The notes: a model not told the origin generated them from the letters alone. DNA of 47,486 nt from Gammaproteobacteria bacterium (GCA_014762495.1 JABURT010000134.1:1-47486); one strand, 5' to 3'. Shown: positions 18,828 to 27,411, counted from the stretch's first letter. Translations and numbers: made by a program.

Positions 18828-18855
18828 TTTATAGCAGTCTTCTGATGAGGATCAA
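18828..18855 (-). promoter_or_regulatory. Promoter of the HTH-ferredoxin-FNR gene
   Basis: Minus-strand TTGATC (18850-18855) and TATAAA (18828-18833) are 16 bases apart and lie about 35 bases upstream of the start codon. The -35 overlaps the inner end of the inverted repeat at 18853-18870. Confidence 0.55.
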
Positions 18856-18870
18856 ACTGGTCCCAGTTTG
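18853..18870. promoter_or_regulatory. Palindromic operator overlapping the -35 box
   Basis: CAAACTGG (18853-18860) and CCAGTTTG (18863-18870) form a perfect 8-bp inverted repeat with a 2-base centre. Allowing one wobble, the dyad extends three bases further on each side. Its place on the -35 element of the HTH-ferredoxin-FNR gene fits autoregulation by that gene's own HTH domain. Confidence 0.55.
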
Positions 18871-18894
18871 GTCATATTATTATCAGTTGAGTTG

Positions 18895-19206
18895 CTAGCC
18901 GTCGATGTCTACATAGATATCACCATCGCGTAGTTCGATGGCATAGGTCCGCAGTCCGACACAGGCGGGTTCTTCCACGGGCTCGCCTGTTCGAACATTA
19001 AATTTTCCGCCATGCAATGAGCATTTCACCACATCGCCATGCAGCGCGCCCAGATAAAGCGATGCATCCTCGTGTGTGCAATTGTCGTCCACGGCAAAGA
19101 ATTCGCCTTCAACATTGCAGATCAGGATACGTGTTTGACCTGCATCGAAGCGTTCCATCTTACCGGTCTTGATATCATCCGTCGTCGCAAGCTTGATAAA
19201 TGCCAT
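18895..19206 (-). CDS. Rieske-type [2Fe-2S] ferredoxin
   Basis: A 103-residue soluble Rieske protein of the dioxygenase-ferredoxin/NirD-like type. The cluster ligands are C43-T-H45 and C62-S-L-H65 (CxH and CxxH), in the usual spacing with the flanking GALHGDVVKCSLHGGKF. No signal peptide or membrane anchor is present, so it is cytoplasmic. Such proteins carry single electrons from a flavin reductase to an oxygenase. The neighbouring FNR-containing fusion on the same strand, 101 bases downstream, is a plausible electron donor. No oxygenase component is in the window. Confidence 0.92.
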   Translation of the reverse strand: MAFIKLATTDDIKTGKMERFDAGQTRILICNVEGEFFAVDDNCTHEDASLYLGALHGDVVKCSLHGGKFNVRTGEPVEEPACVGLRTYAIELRDGDIYVDIDG

Positions 19207-19276
19207 GTTTTGTCTCTGGTTGGATATAATTGATTATGGGTAAACTAGCTGAATTCGAATGTGAGGTACGAAAGCC

Positions 19277-19462
19277 ATGGGTGATGTCGTCGCCTTCAAG
19301 AAAATCAAGCCTTCGCAGAAATTCAAGGGTCGAGAGCTCTGCAAAAGCGGTTTTCACAAGTGGCAAGTCGTCAGTGAAAACCGCTTTGACGTCAAGCAGG
19401 GTAAACTGGTTACCAGTTACCGATGCTTGCGCTGTGGTGCCACGCGTAACGAGGCGCGTTAG
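19277..19462 (+). CDS. Small zinc-ribbon-like protein
   Basis: A 61-residue basic protein with C22, H27, C50 and C53, giving a C-x4-H-x22-C-x2-C pattern (ending YRCLRCGATRNEAR) that could bind one zinc ion. It has no signal peptide. ATG 19277 has a weak GAGGT about 10 bases upstream. I do not recognise a named family; small CxxC ribbons of this sort often bind nucleic acid or a protein partner. It is convergent with the gene ending at 19473, 10 bases between stops. Confidence 0.65.
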   Translation: MGDVVAFKKIKPSQKFKGRELCKSGFHKWQVVSENRFDVKQGKLVTSYRCLRCGATRNEAR

Positions 19463-19472
19463 CGTCCGGTGA

Positions 19473-19760
19473 TCAGGAATCGTCCCCACGCTTTTTAATC
19501 TCACTGATGGGAACCACCACCGAGTCGCGCGGCTCATCAACGTAGCGCGGGCGAGAGGTCGAGGGGCGGCCGGCCTCTTCCTGTAACTCCGCCTGGCGAG
19601 CCGCAATCAGGCCCAGACAGTCTCGCATGCTGTGGATGGTGTCATCCGACAGCGGATGGACGTGTCCCGGCTTGGCGAATGTCTCCTTGGCGACATCGGT
19701 CAGCACACGCTTGACCATGGACAGGATACGCTCTTCTTTGGAAAAATCTTGCTCAGTCAT
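19473..19760 (-). CDS. Hypothetical 95-residue protein
   Basis: From ATG 19760 the product is a charged, helical 95-residue protein (MTEQDFSKEERILSMVKRVL at the N-terminus) with a proline/serine/arginine-rich C-terminal third. No family is recognised. The ribosome binding site is poor. The frame stays open upstream to an ATG at 19913, and that extension contains CPVCGRSGEC and a further Cys, so a longer form with a metal-binding N-terminus is conceivable, although it would run into the start region of the divergent gene at 19903. Confidence 0.55.
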   Translation of the reverse strand: MTEQDFSKEERILSMVKRVLTDVAKETFAKPGHVHPLSDDTIHSMRDCLGLIAARQAELQEEAGRPSTSRPRYVDEPRDSVVVPISEIKKRGDDS

Positions 19761-19902
19761 CGAGTTAACCACAATCGTATTGGGACAGGAGTCCCATAGT
19801 TTGACACATTCCCCGGAACGCCCACAAACGGGGCACGATTTGTCGGCGGGGCGTAAAAGTATTAGACTATCATAATTATCTAGCAAGTTACTCAGGTATT
19901 TT

Positions 19903-20319
19903 ATGCCCGCCATGACACAGGATGAGGAACGCGTCGCATTGACCCAGACCATTATGGGGGTGCTTGACGAGTGGGGCCTGGACGCGGCGGACCATGTCGT
20001 GGCGGTGGTCGGGCTGCCCGATAAAATGCCCAAGCGCAATGTGCGCAAGTTCCGTGACGGTGTGGCCTTTCCCGACACCCCCGAGGTCATGGAGCATCTC
20101 GATCACCTGGTCGGAATTATTACCTCGCTGCGCACCACCTATCCGCTAAACCCGCAAATGGGGACCCATTGGATGCGCCGGTCCAATCGCCTGTTTGGCA
20201 ACCGCCCACCGCTACAGGCCATGGTGGAAGACGGTCTCGACGGCCTCGTGGCGGTGCGCTCTCATCTTGACTGTACCTACGACTGGAAGCTGGACGACGA
20301 GCGCTCCGGTAAGCTCTAA
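19903..20319 (+). CDS. Orphan Xre/MbcA/ParS toxin-binding-domain-like protein
   Basis: The 138-residue product has an N-terminal helical part resembling a degenerate HTH ([20 protein letters not shown]) and a C-terminal half with the pattern W-x-R-x-x-N-x-x-F-x-x-x-x-P-L-x-x-M-x-x-x-G-x-x-G-L seen in the antitoxin Xre/MbcA/ParS C-terminal (DUF2384) family. In ParS/MbcA systems that domain contacts a RES-domain NAD-degrading toxin. No RES gene is adjacent, so it may be a solitary chromosomal member with another role. The assignment is from motif resemblance only. Confidence 0.65.
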   Translation: MPAMTQDEERVALTQTIMGVLDEWGLDAADHVVAVVGLPDKMPKRNVRKFRDGVAFPDTPEVMEHLDHLVGIITSLRTTYPLNPQMGTHWMRRSNRLFGNRPPLQAMVEDGLDGLVAVRSHLDCTYDWKLDDERSGKL

Positions 20320-20378
20320 GGCAGGCGCTTAGGTGCTATACTTGCGCGCCACTGGACATTCTCACTAGCTGTATTCCC

Positions 20379-22568
20379 ATGCAAAACGCCCGCGATCTCT
20401 TCTCCTACCGACAATACTGGGCCAAGCGCTTTGGTATTGCCCCCGAACTGCCCATGTCACGGGCCGAGATGGACGCGCTTGGCTGGGATTCCTGCGACAT
20501 CATCCTCGTCACGGGCGACGCCTATGTCGATCATCCCAGCTTCGGCATGGCGGTCATCGGGCGTGTGTTGGAGGCGCAGGGCTTTCGCGTCGGCATCATC
20601 GCCCAGCCCGACTGGACCTCGGTAGCGGACTTTCAGCGGCTGGGCCAGCCCAATCTCTTTTTCGGCGTAACCGCCGGCAACATGGACTCCATGGTCAACC
20701 GCTATACCTCGGACCGAAAGATCCGCAGCAACGATGCCTACACCCCCGACGGCGAGGGCGGCAAGCGCCCCGACCACTCGGTGGTGGTCTATGCCCAGCG
20801 TTGCCGTGAGGCCTATAAGGCGGTGCCCATCGTCATCGGCGGCATCGAGGCCAGCCTGCGCCGTATCGCGCATTATGACTACTGGTCCGACAAGGTGCGC
20901 CGCTCGGTATTGCTCGATGCCAAGGCCGACATGCTGGTTTATGGCAATGGCGAGCGGCAGGTAGTGGAGATTGCCCATCGGCTGGCCAGGCGTGAACCCA
21001 TTTCGGAGATCACAGACGTACGCGGAACCGCGCTGATACGCAAACATCTGCCCGAGCAGTTTTCCGAGCTCGATTCCACTGCGCTGGATACACCGGGGGT
21101 GATTACCCCGGCGGTCGACCCCTATCAGGCCGAGCCGGCCTGTGAGCAGGCGCCGGAGCAGGGCGAAGAGAAGGTGATTCAATTGCACCGTCGCCGCACC
21201 GACCCGGCCACCACGGTGGTGCGTCTGCCGTCCTATGAAGCGGTCAAGGCTGACGAAGTTCTGTATGCCCACGCCTCACGCGTCTTCCATCTGGAAACCA
21301 ACCCCGGCAACGCGCGAGCCCTGGTCCAGCGCCACGGCGCTCGCGAGATCTGGATCAACCCGCCGCCCATCCCCCTGAGCACGGCCGAACTGGACCGGGT
21401 GTTTGAATTGCCCTATACGCGCGTTCCGCATTCGACCTATGGTGCTGCGCGTATCCCGGCCTACGAAATGATCCGCTTCTCGGTGAATATCATGCGCGGT
21501 TGTTTCGGCGGTTGCACCTTCTGTTCCATCACCGAGCACGAGGGGCGTATTATCCAGAGCCGCTCCGAGGCCTCCATCCTCAATGAAATCGAGACCATAC
21601 GCGACAGCGTGCCCGGCTTTACAGGCATCATCTCCGACCTTGGCGGGCCCACCGCGAATATGTATCGACTTGCCTGTAAGGATGAGAAGACCGAGTCGCT
21701 CTGTCGGCGCCTCTCATGTGTCCATCCGCGCATCTGCAAGAACCTCAATACCGACCACTCGGCCCTGATCCACCTGTACCAGAAGGCGCGAGAGTTGCCC
21801 GGCATCAAGAAGGTTCTCGTTGCCTCGGGATTGCGTTACGACCTGGCCGTCGAATCGCCCGAGTATGTGAAGGAGCTGGTCAGCCACCATGTCGGTGGAT
21901 ATTTGAAGATTGCACCCGAGCATACCGAGGAAGGTCCGCTGTCGAAGATGATGAAGCCGGGTATGGGGAGCTATGATCGCTTCAAGACCATGTTCGACAA
22001 GTACTCCAAGGAAGCCGGCAAGGAACAGTACCTGATTCCCTATTTCATCGCCGCCCATCCAGGCACCACCGATGAAGACATGCTCAATCTCGCTCTGTGG
22101 CTAAAACGTAACGGCTTTCGTGCCGACCAGGTACAGGCCTTCCTGCCCTCGCCCATGGCCATTGCCACGGCCATGTACCACTCGGGACGCAACCCGCTCA
22201 AGCGGGTAGGGAGCAATAGCGAAGTGGTCAGCTCCCCCAAAGGCTTGAAGCACAGGCGACTGCACAAGGCCTTTCTTCGCTACCATGATCCAAACAATTC
22301 GCCATTGTTGCGCGAGGCGCTCAAACGCATGGGGCGTGCCGATCTCATCGGCAACGGCAAGCGTCATCTCATTCCCACCTGGCAACCCGAGGGCACCGGG
22401 GGAAAGGCGGAAGGACGGCGAGTCACACCCAAGGCAAATTCGGGCAAGAGCTTTCGTACAACACATACCGCCGCCGATCGGGGTCGACGCAAAGACAAGC
22501 GAGCTGGCAATAAGTCTTCATCAAAGAGGGTGTCGGGAAAACGGCGGGGTGGCAGGAACGCTCCTTGA
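20379..22568 (+). CDS. ygiQ: YgiQ-family radical SAM protein
   Basis: A 729-residue member of the YgiQ/UPF0313 radical SAM family. The N-terminal B12-binding-like region ([13 protein letters not shown]) is followed by the radical SAM core, with the cluster cysteines C375, C379 and C382 in GCFGGCTFC. Conserved downstream stretches include [26 protein letters not shown] and [20 protein letters not shown]. The C-terminal 70 residues are a highly basic, low-complexity tail (Lys, Arg, Gly, Ser), as is common in this family. The reaction is not established. ATG 20379 begins the conserved N-terminus. Confidence 0.95.
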   Translation: MQNARDLFSYRQYWAKRFGIAPELPMSRAEMDALGWDSCDIILVTGDAYVDHPSFGMAVIGRVLEAQGFRVGIIAQPDWTSVADFQRLGQPNLFFGVTAGNMDSMVNRYTSDRKIRSNDAYTPDGEGGKRPDHSVVVYAQRCREAYKAVPIVIGGIEASLRRIAHYDYWSDKVRRSVLLDAKADMLVYGNGERQVVEIAHRLARREPISEITDVRGTALIRKHLPEQFSELDSTALDTPGVITPAVDPYQAEPACEQAPEQGEEKVIQLHRRRTDPATTVVRLPSYEAVKADEVLYAHASRVFHLETNPGNARALVQRHGAREIWINPPPIPLSTAELDRVFELPYTRVPHSTYGAARIPAYEMIRFSVNIMRGCFGGCTFCSITEHEGRIIQSRSEASILNEIETIRDSVPGFTGIISDLGGPTANMYRLACKDEKTESLCRRLSCVHPRICKNLNTDHSALIHLYQKARELPGIKKVLVASGLRYDLAVESPEYVKELVSHHVGGYLKIAPEHTEEGPLSKMMKPGMGSYDRFKTMFDKYSKEAGKEQYLIPYFIAAHPGTTDEDMLNLALWLKRNGFRADQVQAFLPSPMAIATAMYHSGRNPLKRVGSNSEVVSSPKGLKHRRLHKAFLRYHDPNNSPLLREALKRMGRADLIGNGKRHLIPTWQPEGTGGKAEGRRVTPKANSGKSFRTTHTAADRGRRKDKRAGNKSSSKRVSGKRRGGRNAP

Positions 22569-22578
22569 GAAATAGGGC

Positions 22579-23823
22579 TTAGGCGCTACCGAGTTCGGAG
22601 CGAGCCGGCGTCTCTAATCTGGCTTCCTGATTGGGCAGTCGATATCGCCGCCTGGCCTCGTCGAAGGCCTCCAATACGGTGTTTAACTCTCCCTGTGTAT
22701 GGCTGGCTGTGAAGCTGGTTCGAATCAATGCCTGGCCGCGACCTACCGCCGGCGGTATCACCGGCGTTACGAATATTCCATGCTGCTCCTGCAGGAAACG
22801 GGTCACCTCCATGGCCTTCATCTCATCGCCGATGTCGATGGCAATGATAGGCGTGCTAGAGTCGTAGAGGGACAGGCCCATGGCCTCGAATCCCTTGCGC
22901 ATGTAGGAGACGTTTTCCCTTAGTCTGTCAAAGCGCCAATCTTCCTTTTGTATGACATCCAGACAGGCGCTGACGGTGGCCACCGCCGAAGGCGGCATGG
23001 CAGCGGAAAAAATGAGGCTTCGTGCGGTATGACGCAAGTACTCGATGGTCTCATCATCACTGGCGACAAATCCTCCTATGGAAGAGAAGGTCTTGGAAAA
23101 GGTTCCCATGTGGAGATCGATCTTTGACTCCAGACCGTAGTGATTGGCCGTGCCGCGTCCCTGTCTGCCCACCACGCCGATGCCATGGGCATCATCGACA
23201 TAGAGTTGAGCGTCGTATCGATGGGCGAGCTCGACCAAGCTGGGCAGTGGTGCCAGTTCCCCGGTCATGGAGAACACGCCATCGATAACAAGGGTCATGC
23301 GCCGGTAGCGAGATCGGTATCGTTGCAGCAGGCCTTCGAGTTGTTCGTAGTTATTATGGCGATACTTATAAACCGTGCCCAAAGCCATGCGTCCGCCATC
23401 AATCAAGGAGGCATGGTTGTCACTGTCCATTAACAGGCAATCCTTGGCGCCGCACAGCGAGTCAAGCGCACCAAGATTGGCCTGCATTCCAGTTGAAAAC
23501 AGCAGGACCTTTTCCTGGCCGACAAACTCGGCCAGTTTGAGTTCGAGTTCCTCGTGTATATCGAGATTGCCGGTGAGGAAGCGACTGCCGGTACAGCCGG
23601 TGCCGTATTTATCGATGGCCTGCTTGGCGGCCTTTATGACAGTCGGGTGATGCGTCAGTCCCAGATAGTTATTGGAACCCGTCATGATGTGTTTTTTGCC
23701 ACGGAATAACACGGTGGTCGCCGAGACGACCTCTTCAATGGCTCGAAAATAGGGATAGAGTTGACTGGCCCGATGGCGTCGGACTTTTTCTAGTAACCTG
23801 CGCTTGAATGATGGTGCTGACAT
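22579..23823 (-). CDS. Alpha-oxoamine synthase, serine palmitoyltransferase-like
   Basis: A PLP-dependent acyl-CoA/ACP-amino acid condensing enzyme of 414 residues, fold type I. The PLP Lys is K244 in GTFSKTFSSIGGF, the cofactor Asp-His pair is in VDDAHG (about 210-213), and His137 in DSDNHASLIDG is the ring-stacking His. Segments YGTGCTGSRFLTGNLDIHEELE (two halves: YGTGCTGSRFLTG, NLDIHEELE) and VIDGVFSMTGELAPLP resemble bacterial serine palmitoyltransferases such as those of Bacteroides more than BioF or Kbl. No biotin or threonine-degradation genes are adjacent. The product could be a 3-keto long-chain base or other ketoamine; no sphingolipid partner gene is in view. Confidence 0.82.
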   Translation of the reverse strand: MSAPSFKRRLLEKVRRHRASQLYPYFRAIEEVVSATTVLFRGKKHIMTGSNNYLGLTHHPTVIKAAKQAIDKYGTGCTGSRFLTGNLDIHEELELKLAEFVGQEKVLLFSTGMQANLGALDSLCGAKDCLLMDSDNHASLIDGGRMALGTVYKYRHNNYEQLEGLLQRYRSRYRRMTLVIDGVFSMTGELAPLPSLVELAHRYDAQLYVDDAHGIGVVGRQGRGTANHYGLESKIDLHMGTFSKTFSSIGGFVASDDETIEYLRHTARSLIFSAAMPPSAVATVSACLDVIQKEDWRFDRLRENVSYMRKGFEAMGLSLYDSSTPIIAIDIGDEMKAMEVTRFLQEQHGIFVTPVIPPAVGRGQALIRTSFTASHTQGELNTVLEAFDEARRRYRLPNQEARLETPARSELGSA

Positions 23824-23935
23824 ATAACCGTGATGAACGCTTCTTGGGTATTTTATTTGAACATGACCTGCTCACTACAAATACGATACGTTTCACAGTA
23901 TGAGGCATTCGGCATGTGTGCCGAAAGTCGAATCA

Positions 23936-23957
23936 AACGCCGCCTGATGGCGGCGTT
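23936..23957 (-). terminator. Terminator after the small secreted protein gene
   Basis: A perfect 9-bp stem AACGCCGCC/GGCGGCGTT (23936-23944 with 23949-23957) closes a TGAT loop, 10 bases beyond the stop of the minus-strand gene ending at 23968. T tracts are short on both sides, so the direction is assigned from gene order. Confidence 0.55.
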
Positions 23958-23967
23958 TATTTGTCGT

Positions 23968-24186
23968 CTAGTCTTCGCTGTTGTCGTAGTCGCGCAGGCT
24001 GGACTCGCAGATCCATTGCATCTGTTCCGAGAGGCTACCCGTGGCACCGCTTTGGCTCACAAAACTGGCGCATTCGGACTGGATCTGAGCCAGTGACTGT
24101 GGGTTCGAGTCGTCACTGGCATTGGCAGCCTGAATCAGGCCGACGGACATTACCAGGGGCAGGACAAGGTGGAATTTGTTTGACAT
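23968..24186 (-). CDS. Small secreted protein with two cysteines
   Basis: The 72-residue precursor starts MSNKFHLVLPLVMSVG with a signal peptide probably cleaved after NASD-region Ala (about residue 24), leaving a 48-residue acidic mature peptide with two cysteines that could form one disulfide. Start ATG 24186 is chosen because GAGGAG lies 8 bases upstream on the minus strand; an in-frame GTG three codons earlier has no such site. A TTTACG/TATAAA promoter lies upstream. I do not recognise a family. Confidence 0.7.
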   Translation of the reverse strand: MSNKFHLVLPLVMSVGLIQAANASDDSNPQSLAQIQSECASFVSQSGATGSLSEQMQWICESSLRDYDNSED

Positions 24187-24230
24187 TGAAGGCACTCCTC
24201 AGAGGGGGCGCGGGTGATTCCGCAAGGTTT

Positions 24231-24258
24231 TTTATACACCGATCCTTACGCTCGTAAA
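24231..24258 (-). promoter_or_regulatory. Possible promoter of the small secreted protein gene
   Basis: Minus-strand TTTACG (24253-24258) and TATAAA (24231-24236) are 16 bases apart, about 45 bases upstream of ATG 24186. The -10 is good and the -35 moderate. Confidence 0.45.
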
Positions 24259-24323
24259 TTGAAACTTCGCGATGGTGACGATTGGAAAAAATGATTGGAT
24301 TGGAACAATCAGGGTAGCAGGGC

Positions 24324-25397
24324 TTAGCAGTCTTCAAGCAGGAGTCGAATAACAACGATATCGCCCCGGCCAGGACTTTGCGGACTGCTGGTGAATAGTA
24401 ATATCCGGTTATCGCCCAGAGTGATGCTATCGGTATAGGCGTAACTGCCACGATATGCTGGCCGATCCAGTATAAAAGGTTCGCTCCAGTGATGGCCGCT
24501 GTCCATTGTCAGGCAACCGACGCTGGCATGTTTGAGATAATCCCGTCCTGTGACGAGCATTAGTCCATTCTCCAGATGGCGTAGACGGGGCGCCCACAGA
24601 GGCAGGTTTTTCTCTCTTGTTATCGGCCCCCAACTCAGCCCCAGATCGTAACTGCGTCGACTGAAGCAGGTGTTCGGTTCTGGGGTGTGGTAGGTCATGG
24701 CCAGTAAACTGCCGTCGGGACAAAGCTCGACATGTGGATAGAAGGGTGGGCCCTTGTGCCTGAGCTGAGGGAATTCAGGATGATCAGTAGGGAAAATTAT
24801 ATTTTGCCGTGTCCAATGCTGGCCGTTATCCATGCTCACGAACAATCCGTGACCTTGCGGTGACCAGCCCGTGACATACATTGCCCTGCCCAGGCTGATC
24901 ACATTTCTGGGGGATAAAAAGGCATCTTCATCCGCGCTTACCGGGCCTAACAACTGCCAGCTATGGGCGTTATCGTAACTTTTGGCATAGCAGCTTCCGA
25001 GAATGCCGTCATCATCACTCAGGGATTTGCGTCGTTGAATAAAGGCAACCAGTGAGCCGTCTGGAGCAAGTCCACACTCGGCGAACAGGGCATCTTCATC
25101 CTTGCCTCGCCAGTCAAATACAGGTCCCTCGTCCTGCCAGCTCAATCCCATATCTGTGCTGCGCCATTGATGGACAAAACCGTCTCCGCCCAGGTGCTGA
25201 GCCGAGTCCTGATGGTGAAGGATCAAATCGCCGTTGCCGGCCCGAACCACGCTTGGACCGTGTAGGTCACGTTCTGGATTTGCATAAACAATGTCACGTG
25301 CCTCGATCGATAGCGTATGACGTTCCAGTTCGAACCGGTTTTTTGTCTCGGTCATATCTGTTTGCGGGGATTGTGTCGTCACTTTCCAGTCATCCAT
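24324..25397 (-). CDS. Sialidase-fold (BNR/Asp-box) protein
   Basis: A predicted six-bladed beta-propeller of 357 residues. At least five Asp-box-like repeats are visible: STDMGLSWQ, SYDNAHSWQ, SMDNGQHWT, SYDLGLSWG and TMDSGHHWS. These mark the sialidase/neuraminidase superfamily. I see no signal peptide, so it may be cytoplasmic, which is unusual for a secreted glycosidase. Possible catalytic residues cannot be fixed without a model. Starts at 25397 (used here), 25355 or a TTG at 25433 are all possible; none has a clear ribosome binding site. It is divergent from purT. Confidence 0.75.
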   Translation of the reverse strand: MDDWKVTTQSPQTDMTETKNRFELERHTLSIEARDIVYANPERDLHGPSVVRAGNGDLILHHQDSAQHLGGDGFVHQWRSTDMGLSWQDEGPVFDWRGKDEDALFAECGLAPDGSLVAFIQRRKSLSDDDGILGSCYAKSYDNAHSWQLLGPVSADEDAFLSPRNVISLGRAMYVTGWSPQGHGLFVSMDNGQHWTRQNIIFPTDHPEFPQLRHKGPPFYPHVELCPDGSLLAMTYHTPEPNTCFSRRSYDLGLSWGPITREKNLPLWAPRLRHLENGLMLVTGRDYLKHASVGCLTMDSGHHWSEPFILDRPAYRGSYAYTDSITLGDNRILLFTSSPQSPGRGDIVVIRLLLEDC

Positions 25398-25499
25398 TTC
25401 AAGACTATGCCCGACGAGACTCAGGCGCCACAAGTGTAGTCTGCTAATCAGTTGTGTAACAATAGGCGTTTTGCGAGACGTGAACGACTGGAGAACATG

Positions 25500-26702
25500 A
25501 TGCGCATCGGTACACCGCTATCCAATACCGCAACAAAGGTTATGCTGCTCGGATCCGGCGAACTGGGTAAGGAGGTGATTATTTCCTTGCAACGCCTGGG
25601 GGTGGAAGTGATTGCCGTTGATCGTTATGCCGATGCACCGGGACATCAGGTCGCACATCGTGCACATGTGATCGATATGACCGATGGTGATGCCTTGTAT
25701 GATCTGGTCAAGCAGGAACGTCCGCAACTTATCGTGCCGGAGATCGAGGCCATCGCCACCGACAAGTTGGCACAAATTGAACAGGAACAACTGGCCGAGG
25801 TGATCCCGACGGCCCGTGCCACCCAGCTGACCATGAATCGGGAAGGTATTCGCCGCCTGGCGGCGGAAGAGCTGGGCCTGCCGACGTCGCGATACGCCTT
25901 TGCCGAGTCGCTTGAAGCGGTGCAGGCAGCCATAGATGGCGGCATCGGGTATCCCTGTATCATCAAGCCGGTAATGTCTTCATCAGGTAAGGGACAGTCG
26001 ACCATCAAAGGGCCGGACGACATCGAGAAAGCCTGGGAATATGCCCTCAGCGGTGGCCGGGTAAAACGTGCCCGGGTAATCGTCGAAGAGATGATCGATT
26101 TTGATTATGAAATCACCCAACTCACGGTTCGCTCCCTGGGCAGAGATGGTGCAATCGAAACCAGCTTTTGCGAACCCGTCGGTCACATTCAAAAGGGCGG
26201 TGATTATGTCGAGAGCTGGCAACCTCAGCCCATGAGTGAGACGGCAAAGAGTCGTGCCAGGGAGATCGGTGAGACCATCACGGCCAGTCTCGGCGGGCGG
26301 GGATTGTTCGGCGTTGAACTCTTCGTTAAAGGCGACCAGGTCTGGTTCAGTGAAGTCAGTCCTCGCCCCCATGATACGGGAATGGTGACGATGGCTACGC
26401 AATATCAAAACGAATTCGAACTGCATGCGCGTGCCATCCTCGGCTTGCCCGTCTCGGTTGAATTGAGAGAGGCCGGCGCCAGTGCCGTCATCTATGGCGC
26501 GATGGACGAGACCGGGATCGCCTTTGAAGGCGTGGAGCAGGCCCTGGCGATTCCCGGCACCGATTTGCGACTGTTCGGTAAACCCCAGGCCTTCGAACGC
26601 CGTCGCATGGGTGTGGCACTGGCCTATGGGAATGAGGTAGGGGACTGCCGCAAGCGTGCCGTTGAGGCGGCTGCCGCCGTCAAGCCGGTGAAAGGAGAGT
26701 AG
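25500..26702 (+). CDS. purT: Formate-dependent phosphoribosylglycinamide formyltransferase
   Basis: An ATP-grasp enzyme that makes N-formyl-GAR from GAR, formate and ATP, giving a folate-independent route for the third step of purine synthesis. The N-terminus [14 protein letters not shown], the ATP-grasp loop [12 protein letters not shown], and the metal-site [15 protein letters not shown] all match PurT closely. Two adjacent ATGs (25497, 25500) exist; GGAG at 25490-25493 is better spaced from 25500, giving 400 residues. It is convergent with the DUF465 gene, 7 bases between stops. Confidence 0.96.
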   Translation: MRIGTPLSNTATKVMLLGSGELGKEVIISLQRLGVEVIAVDRYADAPGHQVAHRAHVIDMTDGDALYDLVKQERPQLIVPEIEAIATDKLAQIEQEQLAEVIPTARATQLTMNREGIRRLAAEELGLPTSRYAFAESLEAVQAAIDGGIGYPCIIKPVMSSSGKGQSTIKGPDDIEKAWEYALSGGRVKRARVIVEEMIDFDYEITQLTVRSLGRDGAIETSFCEPVGHIQKGGDYVESWQPQPMSETAKSRAREIGETITASLGGRGLFGVELFVKGDQVWFSEVSPRPHDTGMVTMATQYQNEFELHARAILGLPVSVELREAGASAVIYGAMDETGIAFEGVEQALAIPGTDLRLFGKPQAFERRRMGVALAYGNEVGDCRKRAVEAAAAVKPVKGE

Positions 26703-26709
26703 GTGTTGC

Positions 26710-26937
26710 TCAGGCCTTGAGGTCGGGGATCAGCTTGCTCTCGAGGCGGGCAATATTGTCCTTCAAGTAGAGCTTGCGTTTCTTTAGCCGTGAAATCTGC
26801 AATTGATCCATGGTGGGATCCTCCTGCAGGCGATCGATGACCTCATCCAGATCACGGTGCTCCACCTTGAACTGGTGCAGCTGTTCCTTGATCTGTTCAA
26901 TCTCGTGTTCGCTCATTCCTGGCATGTCTCGTAGCAT
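26710..26937 (-). CDS. DUF465 (YdcH-like) small coiled-coil protein
   Basis: A 75-residue, highly charged, helical protein. The pattern HQFKVEHRDLDEVIDRLQ then ISRLKKRKLYLKDNIARLES is characteristic of the DUF465/YdcH family, in which two antiparallel helices are connected by a short turn. The function is not established. It starts at ATG 26937, with in-frame Met residues at positions 5 and 8 as alternatives. Confidence 0.88.
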   Translation of the reverse strand: MLRDMPGMSEHEIEQIKEQLHQFKVEHRDLDEVIDRLQEDPTMDQLQISRLKKRKLYLKDNIARLESKLIPDLKA

Positions 26938-26981
26938 TCATCGAGGGTCGCGGGCGACGTATCATAGCAGAAAGTTCTAAT

Positions 26982-27356
26982 ATGAGTAGGGATATGTCAA
27001 ACCAAAAATTGCTGGTGATTATCGAATTAGGCGGTTACCCCGATTTTACCACCCTGTATACAGCTAAAGGCTACACCGTCGAGCAGGTGACCTCCATGCG
27101 CAAGGCACTGACTCTATTGAAGAAAAACCGGTACGACGTGGTGGTTTGCGAGTTCAACTTTCAGTCGGATTTCAGGGATCGGACCAGCAGCCTGGAATCC
27201 ATGATGGCGGTGTTGCAAAGGCAAGCCGATACGCGAGTTGTTGTCTTCTATGAAGATGAATTTGAACATCAGTTCCAACGTGTCCGCGAGCGCTTTCCCA
27301 TCCATGCAGCCCTGAAGTTCCCCATAGATGAGGAACGTCTCGCCGAGGTTCTCTGA
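26982..27356 (+). CDS. Receiver-like protein with Asp replaced by Glu
   Basis: A 124-residue stand-alone domain with the pattern of a CheY-like receiver: an N-terminal beta strand LLVIIELGG, GYTVEQVTSMRKALTLLKKNRYDVVVCEFNF around the phosphoacceptor, and the conserved Lys in ALKFPID (K112). The acceptor Asp appears replaced by Glu57, and the acidic pair after strand 1 is reduced to one Glu. That suggests a phosphorylation-independent pseudo-receiver. No kinase or output gene is adjacent. Met5 at 26994 is an alternative start; neither has a strong ribosome binding site. Confidence 0.6.
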   Translation: MSRDMSNQKLLVIIELGGYPDFTTLYTAKGYTVEQVTSMRKALTLLKKNRYDVVVCEFNFQSDFRDRTSSLESMMAVLQRQADTRVVVFYEDEFEHQFQRVRERFPIHAALKFPIDEERLAEVL

Positions 27357-27373
27357 AACATGATGAGATTCGC

Positions 27374-27411
27374 CAATGCATAGCATTGCGCTTGATAAGG
27401 CAATGCATTGC
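27374..27411. repeat. Pair of palindromes, possible operator or hairpin
   Basis: CAATGCATAGCATTG (27374-27388) is a perfect dyad with 6-bp arms and a 3-base centre, and GCAATGCATTGC (27400-27411) is a perfect 12-base palindrome. Both share the half-site CAATGC. Their inner arms can also pair with each other into one 7-bp hairpin (27383-27389 with 27400-27406). Either a two-site operator or the 3' end of the receiver-like gene transcript. Confidence 0.5.

Noticed and set aside
19175-19606. Minus-strand frame of 143 codons across the Rieske start and zinc-ribbon gene
   Set aside because: It overlaps three better-supported genes and its product is Arg/Ser/Thr-rich without any motif.
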